Below the pieces are notes generated by a model. That model was given only the letters and a program-made list of their open reading frames with translations. It made no database searches and had not been told where the DNA came from. Shown here piece after piece: positions 1 to 8,831 of a DNA stretch of 64,000 nt. How positions within the stretch are numbered: the stretch's first letter is position 1; every line of letters starts with the position of its first letter. Source of the DNA: Massilia agri (GTDB lineage Bacteria > Pseudomonadota > Gammaproteobacteria > Burkholderiales > Burkholderiaceae_D); NCBI RefSeq assembly GCF_024753255.1, contig NZ_JANUHA010000001.1:372001-436000 (forward strand). Direction: 5' to 3'. A program made the translations under genes and the position numbers.

Positions 1-139
1 GAAGATGCTGATCACCTTCTCCTGTGGCGTCGCGCTGCGCCACCCGAACGAGGACCAGGCCAGCCTAACCGCGCGCGCCGACCGCGCCATGTACCAAGCC
101 AAGAATAGCGGCAAGAATCGGGTGGTGATCGCCGATTGA
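1..139 (+). CDS. C-terminal end of a GGDEF-domain protein (partial)
   Basis: The frame is open from the left window edge to a TGA at 137-139. Its last residues read ADRAMYQAKNSGKNRV, the canonical C-terminal helix of GGDEF diguanylate cyclase domains, preceded by the usual strand (SCGVALRHPNED). The catalytic loop lies outside the window, so activity cannot be judged. The usual role is synthesis of the second messenger c-di-GMP. It ends 54 bp before fliB on the same strand, and other c-di-GMP proteins flank the flagellar genes here. Confidence 0.85.
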   Translation, partial: KMLITFSCGVALRHPNEDQASLTARADRAMYQAKNSGKNRVVIAD

Positions 140-193
140 TGCCGGACGGGGGGAAGGTAGACTGGCCGCATTCTCCTCTTCCTCGCCCGCACC

Positions 194-1420
194 ATGGCCA
201 TCCTGCATCCGACCCGCACCTATCCCGCCCTGCTGCCGCGCTACGTCAGCCGTTTCCGCTGCAGCGGTTCGGCCTGCCCGGATACCTGCTGCACCGGCTG
301 GTCGGTTACCCTCGACAAGAAAACCTTCACCGCCTATCGCCAGAGCCGGCACCCGGAGCTGAAGGACATCTTCGACACCAGCCTGCGCCGCCAGCGCAGC
401 CAGGGCAGCGACCTGAACTACGGCCGCATCGAGATGACCGCCGGCGACATCGCCTGCCCCCTGATGCAGGGCGGCCTGTGCGGCGTGCAGAAGCACATGG
501 ATGAGAGCCACCTGTCGAACACCTGCTTTACCTATCCCCGCATCGCCACCAGCCTCGGCGGCCAGGTCCAGCAGGCCCTGCAGCTGTCCTGCCCCGAAGC
601 GGCGCGCCAGGCCCTGCTGGCGCCCGACGCCTTCGACTTCATCGAGGACAGGATCACCGTCCGCAGCGGCGAACTCGGCAGTGTGCAGGCCTCGGGACAG
701 GCAGGCAGCGAACTGCTGCGCGACGTGCGCATCTTCTGCCTGCAGCTGATGCGCGCCGAGGGAATCGAACTGTGGCAACGCCTGGCCATGCTGGGAGTCT
801 TCTGTGAACAATTGAGCAAGACCGGCCCAGCCGGTATCGCGCCGCTGATGGATGAATTCGCGCGCCTGGTCGAAAGCGGGGCCATGCTGGACGCCCTGGG
901 CCAGCTGCAGCCGAACCATGCGGCCCAGGCCATCGTCTTCGCCACGCTATGGAGCGAAAAGGAGGCGCCCGGCCGCACCGCGCGCCAGCGCGCCGTGATC
1001 GACGCGGTGGCAGGCAACCTCGGCGCCGACCCGGAGACCGGGGTCACGGCGATCGACGACCTGGTCGCCGCCTACACGCGCGGCGTGCAGCGCCTGCCGC
1101 AGGCCCTGGCGGCGGCGCCCCACCTGCTGGAACACTACCTCCTGAACGAGATGTTCCTGCACGTCTTCCCCTTCGACGCCCGCGACGCCTACGAGAGCTA
1201 CCTGCAGCTGGTGTCGCGCTATGGCCTGCTGCGCCTGATGCTGGCGGCCCGTTGCGTCCCTGAGGGTCCCCTGCCCGATCCCGACACGCTGGTCGAGACC
1301 GTGCAGGTCTTCTGCCGGCGCTTCCGCCACGACCCGAAGTTCGCCCGGCGCGCCAGCGAGGCCTTGCGCAGCGAGGGCTGGGACAGCCTGGACAAGCTCT
1401 ACGGCTTCCTGCGCCATTGA
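194..1420 (+). CDS. fliB: Flagellin lysine-N-methylase FliB
   Basis: A 408-aa protein with the FliB signature: an N-terminal cysteine cluster (C23, C28, C32, C33, pattern C-x4-C-x3-CC), then further cysteines in DIACPL, GLCGV, NTCFTYPR and LSCPEA. In Salmonella, FliB transfers methyl groups to surface lysines of flagellin, and the cysteine cluster is thought to hold a metal or Fe-S centre. The start (ATG, MAILHPTRTYPALLPRY) is the family-like N terminus, although no strong ribosome binding site precedes it. It lies directly upstream of fliC on the same strand, separated by a terminator, so it is probably a separate transcript acting on the FliC made next door. The family assignment is confident; lysine methylation here is inferred from the family. 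Confidence 0.9.
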   Translation: MAILHPTRTYPALLPRYVSRFRCSGSACPDTCCTGWSVTLDKKTFTAYRQSRHPELKDIFDTSLRRQRSQGSDLNYGRIEMTAGDIACPLMQGGLCGVQKHMDESHLSNTCFTYPRIATSLGGQVQQALQLSCPEAARQALLAPDAFDFIEDRITVRSGELGSVQASGQAGSELLRDVRIFCLQLMRAEGIELWQRLAMLGVFCEQLSKTGPAGIAPLMDEFARLVESGAMLDALGQLQPNHAAQAIVFATLWSEKEAPGRTARQRAVIDAVAGNLGADPETGVTAIDDLVAAYTRGVQRLPQALAAAPHLLEHYLLNEMFLHVFPFDARDAYESYLQLVSRYGLLRLMLAARCVPEGPLPDPDTLVETVQVFCRRFRHDPKFARRASEALRSEGWDSLDKLYGFLRH

Positions 1421-1444
1421 TTTTCCTTGGCAGGATGGCATCGA

Positions 1445-1469
1445 AACGCGGCTCCGGCCGCGTTTTTTT
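1445..1469 (+). terminator. Rho-independent terminator after fliB
   Basis: Stem AACGCGG / CCGCGTT (7 bp, loop CTCCGG) followed by a run of T. It starts 25 bp after the fliB stop and separates fliB transcription from the fliC promoter. Confidence 0.8.
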
Positions 1470-1613
1470 ATGCCCGCGCCACTCGCTTGAGGCCTTTTCC
1501 GAAGAAAAAATAAATTTTTTTTGGCCCTAAAGTTCCCCCAAACCCCGTCGTCTAGACGCGCCGCGTCGGCAAACTTGAGCAAAACTTTCGCGATTTATTT
1601 TCGTTGCCCACCA

Positions 1614-1640
1614 TAAAGCTTTTACGGGGCACTCCGTTAC
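1614..1640 (+). promoter_or_regulatory. Candidate sigma-28 (FliA) promoter of fliC
   Basis: TAAAGCTT, 11 bases, then TCCGTTAC, against the FliA consensus TAAAGTTT-N11-GCCGATAA. The -35 half has one mismatch and the -10 half keeps CCG and TA. It would give a 5' leader of about 95 nt before the fliC ATG at 1742, which has a GGAGA ribosome site at 1731. Apart from the fliB terminator, the 321-bp gap 1421-1741 holds only this promoter, an A/T-rich tract near 1505-1522 and the leader. Confidence 0.6.
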
Positions 1641-1741
1641 CAGCATCAACAGCGGTGTGATCGTCACGGAACAGCGTGGCGCACCAAAGTGAACAGGGTA
1701 CAGTCGCCCGCCCCATAAAGTAGTAAGTCTGGAGAATTACC

Positions 1742-3226
1742 ATGGCATCCGTCATCAACACCAACATCGCTTCGCTCAACTCGCAACGTAACCTGACCTC
1801 GTCGCAGACCTCGCTGACCACTTCCCTGCAGCGTCTGTCCTCGGGTCTGCGCATCAACAGCGCCAAGGACGATGCAGCCGGCCTGGCGATTTCGGACCGC
1901 ATGAATTCGCAAATCCGCGGGATGAACCAAGCTTCCCGTAACGCCAACGACGGCGTCTCGATGGCCCAAACCGCAGAAGGCGCTCTGGCTAACTCGGGCG
2001 ACATCCTGCAGCGTATCCGCGAACTGGCAGTCCAGTCCTCGAACGCCTCGAACTCGGCCGGCGACCGCAAGGCACTGCAGACCGAAGTCACCCAGCTGAC
2101 CTCGGAACTGAACCGCATCGCCAACACCACCTCGTTCAACGGCCAGCAACTGCTGGACGGCACCGGCGGCACCTCGAACTTCCAGGTCGGCGCCAACGCG
2201 AACGAACTGATCTCGATGTCGGGCTCGAACTTCACCACCAGCGCCTACGGCAACAATCAGGTGGCAGTCGATGCGGCACAAGTCGCTCTGAGCACGGCGG
2301 GCGCCACTTCGAACCTGGCGTCGGGCGCCGCTATCACCATCAATGGCTCGCGTGGCAGCGCGACCGTCAGCGGCACCAGTGCCAAGGCGATTGCCGCCTC
2401 GACGAACCAGAACTCGGGCACCACTGGCGTCAGCGCCAGCGCGCAGACCCAGACCAACCTGAGCCTGGCCACCAACGAAAGCTACAGCCTGGAACTGAAA
2501 GGCGACAATGGCACCGCCGTGAAGATCTCCTTCACGACCGGCACCGGCACCTCGGCTACCGACATGCAAGCCGGTATCGCAGCCTTCAATGCCCGTTCGG
2601 CCGAAACTGGCGTGACCGCCGAGTACGATTCCAAGAGCAAAGGCATCAAGCTGACCCATGCCAGCGGCGAAAACATCGACCTGAAGAACGTCAAGACCGG
2701 CGGCAACACCAAGCTGGACGTGTCGAACTACAAGACCGACACTACCACCACCCAGGGCGAACTGGTTGGTACCGCGGTAAGCATGAGCACTGCCAACGAC
2801 CGGATTGTCGCCAACGGCCACGTCACCTTCGATTCGGAAGGCAGCTTCGCGATGGTCGACGCTGCAAACGCATCGGGCCTCGCTGTCAACGGCAAGGGCT
2901 CGGAACTGAAGTCGGTTGCTTCGCTGGACATCAGCACCTTCGCCGGCGCACAGCAAGCCATCAAGATTGCCGATGCCGCACTGGGCACCGTGAACACCAA
3001 GCGCGCCGAATTCGGTGCACTGCAATCGCGCTTCTCGTCGGCCATCTCGAGCCTGCAGTCGAGCACCGAGAACCTGTCGGCATCGAAGAGCCGTATCGTC
3101 GACACCGACTTCGCAGCTGAAACCGCAAACATGACCCGCGGCCAGATCCTGCAGCAAGCCGGTACCGCGATGCTGGCCCAGGCCAACTCGCTGCCGAACG
3201 GCGTGCTGTCCCTGCTGCGTGGCTAA
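1742..3226 (+). CDS. fliC: Flagellin
   Basis: Flagellin of 494 aa, the filament subunit exported by the flagellar type III system. Conserved D0/D1 ends are obvious: N-terminal [18 protein letters not shown] with the [18 protein letters not shown] segment, and C-terminal [20 protein letters not shown] ending in [11 protein letters not shown]. The middle (about 175-390) is Ser/Thr/Gly-rich with scattered lysines, as expected for the exposed D2/D3 part and possible FliB targets. It is preceded by a sigma-28 promoter candidate and followed by a strong terminator. It is the only flagellin gene in this window. Confidence 0.97.
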   Translation: MASVINTNIASLNSQRNLTSSQTSLTTSLQRLSSGLRINSAKDDAAGLAISDRMNSQIRGMNQASRNANDGVSMAQTAEGALANSGDILQRIRELAVQSSNASNSAGDRKALQTEVTQLTSELNRIANTTSFNGQQLLDGTGGTSNFQVGANANELISMSGSNFTTSAYGNNQVAVDAAQVALSTAGATSNLASGAAITINGSRGSATVSGTSAKAIAASTNQNSGTTGVSASAQTQTNLSLATNESYSLELKGDNGTAVKISFTTGTGTSATDMQAGIAAFNARSAETGVTAEYDSKSKGIKLTHASGENIDLKNVKTGGNTKLDVSNYKTDTTTTQGELVGTAVSMSTANDRIVANGHVTFDSEGSFAMVDAANASGLAVNGKGSELKSVASLDISTFAGAQQAIKIADAALGTVNTKRAEFGALQSRFSSAISSLQSSTENLSASKSRIVDTDFAAETANMTRGQILQQAGTAMLAQANSLPNGVLSLLRG

Positions 3227-3253
3227 TCCGCTGACAACCTAGCGCTGTAAGCT

Positions 3254-3284
3254 CCCCGGCTGATTTCGATCAGCCGGGGTTTTT
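3254..3284 (+). terminator. Rho-independent terminator after fliC
   Basis: An 11-bp stem CCCCGGCTGAT / ATCAGCCGGGG with a TTCG-type loop, followed by TTTTT. It starts 28 bp after the fliC stop and keeps the abundant flagellin mRNA monocistronic; flaG begins 18 bp after it. Confidence 0.9.
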
Positions 3285-3301
3285 CACTTTGGGGTCCCAC
3301 G

Positions 3302-3661
3302 ATGAACATCCAGCCTTTTGGTGCGCCCGCCACGCCGAAGCTCGACGAACGGCCGGCACCCGACAGCATCGCCACCCGCGCACCCGCTGCGCGCCAGCCC
3401 GAGGAAACCCGTGCCGGCCAGGAAGCACAGCAGCCTTCGCGCAAGGAACTCGACGAAGCGGTCAAGAAGATCAACCAGTCCCTGCCCGCTTCCTCGCAGA
3501 GCCTGGAATTCTCGGTCGACGACGAGAGCAAGCAGACCGTCGTCAAGATCATCGACCTGAGCACGAAGGAAGTGGTGCGCCAGATTCCTTCGGTCGAAGC
3601 GCTCGAGATCGCCAAGTCGCTCGACAAGGCGATGGGCCGCCTGATCAGCCAGAAAGCCTGA
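3302..3661 (+). CDS. flaG: FlaG family protein
   Basis: A 119-aa protein with a disordered Pro/Ala-rich N terminus (1-45) and a conserved C-terminal FlaG domain: LEFSVDDESKQTVVKIID, then VRQIPSVEALEIAKSLDK. FlaG proteins sit between fliC and fliD in many polar-flagellated bacteria and influence filament length; the biochemical role is not well defined. With no obvious promoter of its own after the fliC terminator, it probably depends on read-through or an unrecognised promoter. Confidence 0.9.
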   Translation: MNIQPFGAPATPKLDERPAPDSIATRAPAARQPEETRAGQEAQQPSRKELDEAVKKINQSLPASSQSLEFSVDDESKQTVVKIIDLSTKEVVRQIPSVEALEIAKSLDKAMGRLISQKA

Positions 3662-3679
3662 TTCCCGGCTTGCCGACGC

Positions 3680-3700
3680 CGCCCTCCCCTACGGAGGGCG
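3680..3700 (+). terminator. Weak terminator-like hairpin after flaG
   Basis: An 8-bp stem CGCCCTCC / GGAGGGCG with a CCTAC loop, followed by CGTTGTGTTT rather than a clean T run. It lies between flaG and the fliD promoter and may attenuate flaG transcription. Confidence 0.4.
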
Positions 3701-3756
3701 CGTTGTGTTTCTTGTACGAATTTCCCAAGCCACAAATAAGCAGGTAATTCCTGCTC

Positions 3757-3783
3757 TCAAGTCCCGTTTGCTCCTGTCGATAA
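3757..3783 (+). promoter_or_regulatory. Candidate sigma-28 promoter of fliD
   Basis: TCAAGTCC, 11 bases, then GTCGATAA, which matches the FliA -10 element GCCGATAA at 7 of 8 positions. It lies 35 bp upstream of the fliD GTG start and fits late-class expression of the fliDST cap and chaperone genes. Confidence 0.7.
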
Positions 3784-3817
3784 TGACTTACATTATCTAC
3801 TTTCGTAGGAGAAACAA

Positions 3818-6490
3818 GTGGCCATTTCCTCAGCCGGCATCGGTTCCGGTCTCAATGTAGACGACCTCGTCAGTAGACTGATGGCGGCCGAGTCTGCGCC
3901 GCTTACCAAATACGATGCGCGCACCGCCGCCTTCCAGACCAAGCTCGACGCGCTGAGCAAGCTGAGCAGCGCCGTGGGCAGCTTCCAGGGCTCGCTGTCC
4001 TCGCTGACCTCGAGCGCGACCTTCAAGGCCCTGAGCGCAAGCGTCTCGAACAGCGACGTGCTCAAGGGCAGCGCCACCGCGGAAGCGGCGGCCGGCACCT
4101 ACAAGGTCTCGGTCAACCAGCTGGCCCAGGCCCAGACACTCAACAGCGCCGGTTATGCCAGCATGACGTCCTCGATCGGCGGTGGCGCCAAGACCACCCT
4201 CACCTTCCAGTTCGGCACCACCTCGGGCGGGCGCTATGGCGTCGATGCCAGCGCCCTGTCCGGCGCGGTGGCGACCACGGGCATTGCCAACGGTTCGCTC
4301 ACCATCAACGGCACCGCGATCACCACCAGCAACACCACCCGCAGCGCCCAGGCGCTGGCGGCGGCCATCAATGCGGAAACCGAAGACACCGGCGTCACCG
4401 CCGTCGCCCAGCAGACCGCGACGGGCGCGACCCTGTTCGGCGGCGCGGGAAGCGCCAGCTTCGGCGGTGTGACCACCACTGCCGGCGCCAGCTACTCGCT
4501 GTCCGTGGGCGGTGTCCAGATCGCCGCCCAGGCCGCCGGCATCGCCGCCGGCGCCGCCGGCAGCGTGAGCGCGGCGTCGATCGACGACGCCCTTACCGGC
4601 AACAATGCGACCACGCAGGCGCTGGCCGCGGCCGGCATCACGTTCACCGGTTCCGCCGCCAACGGCGACCTGCAGTTCTTCTCGGTCGAAGGCGCCAACA
4701 TCACGGTCAGCGAGAGCGTCGAAGGCAGCGTCACCGGTGGCCTGAACAACAGCGGCACGGCCAACAACGGCATGACGACCACCGTCACCGCCGGCATCAG
4801 CCTGAGCTCGAACAACGGCAGCGCGATCTCGGTCGCCGGCAGCAACCCGTCCCTGGCCGGCCTCGCCGCCGGCAGCAACGGCAGCTACCTGGGCGCCAGC
4901 TTCGCCCAGGACGGCGACAAGGCCAGTGGCGTAGTCACGCTGGAACCTGGCGAGCAGTCCCTGCAGGGCATCCGCGACGCCATCAACAAGGCGAATATCG
5001 GCGTGCAGGCCAGCATTGTTTCGGACGGCAGCGCCTCGCCCTACCGCCTGGTGCTGACCTCGACCAAGACCGGCGAGAAGTCGTCGATGAAGATCACCCT
5101 CAGCGGCGAAAACGGCACCACGGCCGACCCGGCGCTGCAGGCCCTGCTCGGCTACGACCCGGCCGGCGCCCAGGGCATGAAACAGACCAGCGCGGCACAG
5201 AGCGCCAAGCTGGACGTGAACGGCGTGGCCGTCACCAGCGACACCAACAACATCAGCGGTGCGATCCAGGGCGTGACCCTGGACGTGAGCCAGACCGGCA
5301 AAAGCAACGTCACGATCGCCAAGGACACCAACGCGGTCAAGACCAGCGTCGATGCTTTCGTGAAGGCCTACAACACGCTCAACAGCACCATGAAAAGCCT
5401 GACCAGCTACGACCCCGAAACCAAGAAGGGCGGCCCGCTGGTGGGCGATTCGACCGTGCGCTCGGTGCAGACCCAGCTGCGCGGCCTGCTCGGCAACGCG
5501 GTCGGTGAAGGCAAGCTGAACACCCTGAGCCAGGTCGGCATCACCTTCCAGAAGGACGGCAGCCTGGCCGTCGATTCGAGCAAGCTGAACAAGGCGATGA
5601 CCGAGAACTTCGGCGAGATCGCCGGCCTGTTCGCGGCGGTCGGCAAGGCCTCGGACGCCAACATCAAGTTCAACGCCTCGACCTCCAAGACCCAGCCGGG
5701 CACCTACGCGGTGAGCATCACCGAGATGGCGAGCAAGGGCAATGTCACCAGCACCGCGGCGCTGGGCGCCACCACGACCATCGCCCCCAACACCAGCTGG
5801 ATGGTGACGCTGAACCAGACCGACCCGGAGACCGCCAGCCGCACCGCGACCGTCAAGCTCAATGCCGGCACCTACACGCCGGAGGAGCTGGCCTCGATGA
5901 TCCGGGCGGCGATCAACGGCAACTCGAATTTCGTCGAGAACGGCGACACGGTCGAGACCAAGATCGAGGACGGCAAGCTGTCGCTTTCCTCGACCCGCTG
6001 GGGCAGCGGCTCGAACCTCAAGATCGAGCCCATGACCGGCAGCTCGGTGGACGATGTGTTCGGCGCCGGCGCCGTGTTCAACAAGGGCAAGGACGTGGCC
6101 GGCACCATCGGCGGCGCGCCCGCCACCGGCAGCGGCCAGACCCTGACCGCCGCCGCCGGCTCGAAGGCCGAGGGCCTGAAGATCGACGTGACCGACGGCG
6201 TCGCCGGCGAGCGCGGCACCATCAGCTTCACCCAGGGCTACGCCTACCAGCTGAACAACCTGGCCACCAGCTTCCTGGGCAAGGAAGGCCTGATCACCAA
6301 CAAGGCCGACGGCCTGAACGTCTCGATCAAGGCGGTCGACAAGGAGCGCGTGCGCTTCACCGAACGCCTCGAGCAAACCGAAAAACGCTACCGGGCGCAG
6401 TTCACCGCGCTCGACTCGATGCTGGCTTCGATGCAGGCCACCTCGAGTTACCTCACGCAGCAACTGGCCGCCCTGGCGGCCAATAGTTAA
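3818..6490 (+). CDS. fliD: Flagellar filament cap protein FliD (hook-associated protein 2)
   Basis: FliD caps the growing filament and folds exported flagellin. The N terminus MAISSAGIGSGLNVDDLVSR is diagnostic, and the C-terminal helical region (KRYRAQFTALDSMLASMQAT) closes the protein. The start is GTG at 3818 with TAGGAG seven bases upstream. At 890 aa it is much longer than the usual 450-700 aa; the extra length is Gly/Ser/Thr/Ala-rich head-domain sequence (roughly 130-430) plus a C-terminal segment. The stretch GTYAVSITEMASKGN near residue 627 echoes GTYKVSVNQLAQAQT near residue 93, suggesting an internally duplicated fold element. It heads a fliD-fliS-fliT transcript. Confidence 0.95.
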   Translation: MAISSAGIGSGLNVDDLVSRLMAAESAPLTKYDARTAAFQTKLDALSKLSSAVGSFQGSLSSLTSSATFKALSASVSNSDVLKGSATAEAAAGTYKVSVNQLAQAQTLNSAGYASMTSSIGGGAKTTLTFQFGTTSGGRYGVDASALSGAVATTGIANGSLTINGTAITTSNTTRSAQALAAAINAETEDTGVTAVAQQTATGATLFGGAGSASFGGVTTTAGASYSLSVGGVQIAAQAAGIAAGAAGSVSAASIDDALTGNNATTQALAAAGITFTGSAANGDLQFFSVEGANITVSESVEGSVTGGLNNSGTANNGMTTTVTAGISLSSNNGSAISVAGSNPSLAGLAAGSNGSYLGASFAQDGDKASGVVTLEPGEQSLQGIRDAINKANIGVQASIVSDGSASPYRLVLTSTKTGEKSSMKITLSGENGTTADPALQALLGYDPAGAQGMKQTSAAQSAKLDVNGVAVTSDTNNISGAIQGVTLDVSQTGKSNVTIAKDTNAVKTSVDAFVKAYNTLNSTMKSLTSYDPETKKGGPLVGDSTVRSVQTQLRGLLGNAVGEGKLNTLSQVGITFQKDGSLAVDSSKLNKAMTENFGEIAGLFAAVGKASDANIKFNASTSKTQPGTYAVSITEMASKGNVTSTAALGATTTIAPNTSWMVTLNQTDPETASRTATVKLNAGTYTPEELASMIRAAINGNSNFVENGDTVETKIEDGKLSLSSTRWGSGSNLKIEPMTGSSVDDVFGAGAVFNKGKDVAGTIGGAPATGSGQTLTAAAGSKAEGLKIDVTDGVAGERGTISFTQGYAYQLNNLATSFLGKEGLITNKADGLNVSIKAVDKERVRFTERLEQTEKRYRAQFTALDSMLASMQATSSYLTQQLAALAANS

Positions 6491-6511
6491 TCCATATTTT
6501 TGGAGAAGAAT

Positions 6512-6976
6512 ATGTTTGGTTCCATGCAACGCGGCGTCAACGCCTATGCCAAGGTCGGTCTCGAAACCGGCGTGAGCGCGGCTTCGCCCCACAAGCTGAT
6601 CGTCATGCTGTACGACGGCGCCCTGGTGTCGATCCTGAACGCCGCCGCCAACCTGAAATCCGGGAACGTCGCCGCCAAGGGCGCCGCCATCTCGAAAGCC
6701 ATCAACATCGTCGACAACGGCCTGCGCGCCGCCCTCGACAAGAAGGTGGGCGGCGAGATCGCCCAGAACCTCGACGCCCTGTACGAGTACATCAGCGCGC
6801 GCCTGTTCAAGGCCAACCTGGAAAACGACCCGGCGATCCTGGACGAAGCCCATGCCCTGCTGACCGACCTGCGCGACGCCTGGAACGCGATCGACCCGCA
6901 GGCCGGCCAGGCCGCCGCGCCGGCCGCCGCCGCCCCGACCGCGCCGCTGCGCGCCCCGACCCTGATGAGTGCCTGA
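6512..6976 (+). CDS. fliS: Flagellin export chaperone FliS
   Basis: A 154-aa protein; FliS binds the C terminus of FliC and keeps it export-competent. It shows the family features: N-terminal NAYAKVGLETGVSAASPHKL, then IVMLYDGAL, and helices ending in DALYEYISARLFKANLENDP. The ATG at 6512 is preferred because GGAGAA precedes it by five bases; an in-frame TTG at 6500 lies upstream of that site. A short Ala/Pro-rich tail (about 135-154) is extra relative to typical FliS of about 130 aa. It is 21 bp after fliD and 3 bp before fliT. Confidence 0.95.
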   Translation: MFGSMQRGVNAYAKVGLETGVSAASPHKLIVMLYDGALVSILNAAANLKSGNVAAKGAAISKAINIVDNGLRAALDKKVGGEIAQNLDALYEYISARLFKANLENDPAILDEAHALLTDLRDAWNAIDPQAGQAAAPAAAAPTAPLRAPTLMSA

Positions 6977-6979
6977 ACC

Positions 6980-7309
6980 ATGCCGCACATGACCAGCGAC
7001 GACATCGTCGACACCTACGAGACCATGGCGGTCATCACTGACCAGATGCTGCGCGCCGCCAACGACAACGACTGGGACCGCCTGGCCCTGCTGGAGCAGC
7101 AGTGCGCCCTGCACGTGCGCCAGCTGAAGGAAAGCGAGCCGCAGCCACTGGCCGGCGCCCAGCGCGTCAAGAAGGTCGATGCGATCCGCCGCATGCTCGA
7201 CGCCGACCGCCAGATCCGCGACCTGACCACGCCATGGATGGCCAAGCTGTCGGCCATGATCGGCAACACCTCGACCGAACGCCGCGTCGCGCGCGCCTAC
7301 GGTATCTAG
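6980..7309 (+). CDS. fliT: Flagellar protein FliT
   Basis: A 109-aa, mostly helical protein three bases after fliS. FliT is the export chaperone of FliD and, in enterics, also restrains the FlhDC master regulator. The helix pattern (YETMAVITDQMLRAANDNDW, ARRs in the C-terminal part) and the position after fliS support the call; sequence conservation in this family is low, so context carries much of the weight. Confidence 0.85.
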   Translation: MPHMTSDDIVDTYETMAVITDQMLRAANDNDWDRLALLEQQCALHVRQLKESEPQPLAGAQRVKKVDAIRRMLDADRQIRDLTTPWMAKLSAMIGNTSTERRVARAYGI

Positions 7310-7335
7310 GGGCCCCGGCCCTCCTGTAGCACAGC

Positions 7336-8475
7336 ATGCTGCCGCGCGAGCTCGTCTCCACCGTCGGCCCGATCACGCCCGGCCGTCCGGCCGAGCAGCT
7401 CGCCGATCCGCGCCAGCAAGCCCTCCAGCGCGCCCTTGCCCCCCAGCTGGGCAAGGCGCTGCACGGCGAGGTCCTCGCCAAACTGACCGACGGCAGCTTC
7501 GTCGTCAAGGTCGCCGACATCCCCACCCGCATGCTGCTCCCGCCCGGGGCCAGGGTCGGCGCCGACGTGCCCCTGACCCTGGTCGCGGTGCAGCCGCGCC
7601 CGACCTTCCAGATCGGCACCGGCACGCCCGTGTTCAGCGAAGCCGGACCGCCCCTGCCCGAGGGCGCCGATCCGGCCAAGGCGCCGCTCCTCATGCGCGA
7701 GGGCGCCACGGCCGCCGGCGTCGGCCGCGCCGCCGCCCTGCTGCAGGCCGCGGCAGCCGGCGCAGCCAGCCTGGCGGGCGGCGCGGAAAGCCGGCACACC
7801 ACCCTGAGCCGGACCGGCCAGGCCATCGGCGGGGTACTGGCGGCCGCCGCCAAGGCCGAGACGCCGCAGACGGCGGCGCTCGGGCGCACGCCCGTCGTGG
7901 CCGCGGCCAGCCTTGATGCCGCCAGCATCGCCCAGGGCCTGCAGCAGGCCGTGGGCAAAAGCGGCCTGTTCTACGAATCGCACGTGGCCGAGTGGGCCCA
8001 GGGCGCCCGTGCGCTCGCGGATTTGAACGCCGAACCGCAGCAGCAGGCCGCGCGCGAAGGCCAGCGCCCGCTTCCGACGGACCCGGCCACGGCCCAGTTC
8101 ATCAACCTCCAGCTGGCCACCCAGGAGCAGGCGCACCTGAGCTGGCAGGGCAATCTGTGGCCCGGCCAGCCGATGCAGCTCGAGGTGCGGCGCGAAGTGG
8201 ACGAGGAACAGGAAGGACAAGGCGAAGGCGAGGAAGCCGCGGCGCGCGCCTGGCACAGCCGCCTGCGCCTGACCTTCCCCGGCCTCGGCGACGTCGATGC
8301 GCGCCTGACCCTGGTCGGCGGCGCCCTGCAGCTGCGCGTGTCCGCCAGCGAGGACAGCGCCGCCCTGCTGCGCCACAACCAGCCGAGCCTGGCCGGCGCG
8401 CTGGACGCCGCCGGCACGCCGCTGGCCGCATTCGAGGTGCGCAGCACGGGCGAACCGGACAAGGGCAAGCCGTGA
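7336..8475 (+). CDS. FliK-like protein (second hook-length-control-type protein)
   Basis: A 379-aa protein with a low-complexity Ala/Pro-rich middle and a C-terminal domain resembling the FliK Flg_hook domain (WQGNLWPGQPMQLEVRRE, then LRLTFPGLGDVDARLTLVGG). It is not the canonical fliK, which lies at 21795-23096 in the fliF-R operon. It overlaps the next gene, an FlhB C-domain protein, by four bases. Since FliK acts by contacting the C-terminal domain of FlhB to switch export specificity, the pairing suggests an accessory length-control or substrate-switch module. The fold assignment is by eye; the function is inferred from context. Confidence 0.65.
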   Translation: MLPRELVSTVGPITPGRPAEQLADPRQQALQRALAPQLGKALHGEVLAKLTDGSFVVKVADIPTRMLLPPGARVGADVPLTLVAVQPRPTFQIGTGTPVFSEAGPPLPEGADPAKAPLLMREGATAAGVGRAAALLQAAAAGAASLAGGAESRHTTLSRTGQAIGGVLAAAAKAETPQTAALGRTPVVAAASLDAASIAQGLQQAVGKSGLFYESHVAEWAQGARALADLNAEPQQQAAREGQRPLPTDPATAQFINLQLATQEQAHLSWQGNLWPGQPMQLEVRREVDEEQEGQGEGEEAAARAWHSRLRLTFPGLGDVDARLTLVGGALQLRVSASEDSAALLRHNQPSLAGALDAAGTPLAAFEVRSTGEPDKGKP

Positions 8476-8831
8476 ACGCGCCCCAGGACAAGCGGCGCCA
8501 GAGCGCCGTCGCGCTCGCCTATGGCAAGGGCGACCCGGCGCCGAAGGTCGTGGCCAAGGGCCAGGGCCTGGTCGCCGAACAGATCATGCGCAGGGCCAGG
8601 GAAGCCGGCGTCTTCGTGCACGAATCGAAGGAACTGGTCCAGCTCCTGATGGGCGTGGACCTCGACCGCGAGATTCCGCCCGCCCTGTATCGCGCAATTG
8701 CGGAACTGTTGGCGTGGCTATATCATATTGAGTCGGCTCAAAAACAGGGAGCGCCCCTGCCGCCCCCGCCCGATCCGACGCCCCACCTCAACCTGGAAGA
8801 TGCGGCCAAGGCCGATACAAGCAATGAATAA
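8472..8831 (+). CDS. FlhB-like C-terminal domain protein (FhlB type)
   Basis: A 119-aa soluble protein matching only the cytoplasmic C-domain of FlhB/YscU export switch proteins: AVALAYGKGDPAPKVVAKG, then a helix-rich part ending DREIPPALYRAIAELLAWLY. The autocleavage NPTH motif that should precede AVAL is absent (RRQS stands there), so it cannot self-cleave like FlhB. Translation starts at GTG 8472 inside the stop of the FliK-like gene (GTGA overlap), implying coupling. Stand-alone FlhB C-domain proteins are known in several bacteria and can partly replace the FlhB tail; what it does here is inferred. It overlaps the ycgR start by eight bases. Confidence 0.8.
   Translation: MNAPQDKRRQSAVALAYGKGDPAPKVVAKGQGLVAEQIMRRAREAGVFVHESKELVQLLMGVDLDREIPPALYRAIAELLAWLYHIESAQKQGAPLPPPPDPTPHLNLEDAAKADTSNE

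Noticed and set aside
1528..1554. TAAAGTT followed by GTCGTCTA as a fliC sigma-28 promoter
   Set aside because: The -10 half matches at only 4 of 8 positions and would give a 180-nt leader; the site at 1614 is better.
3830..7114. Very long open frame on the minus strand opposite fliD and fliST
   Set aside because: It is antisense to confidently identified genes, has no family similarity and reflects high-GC codon bias leaving the opposite frame open.
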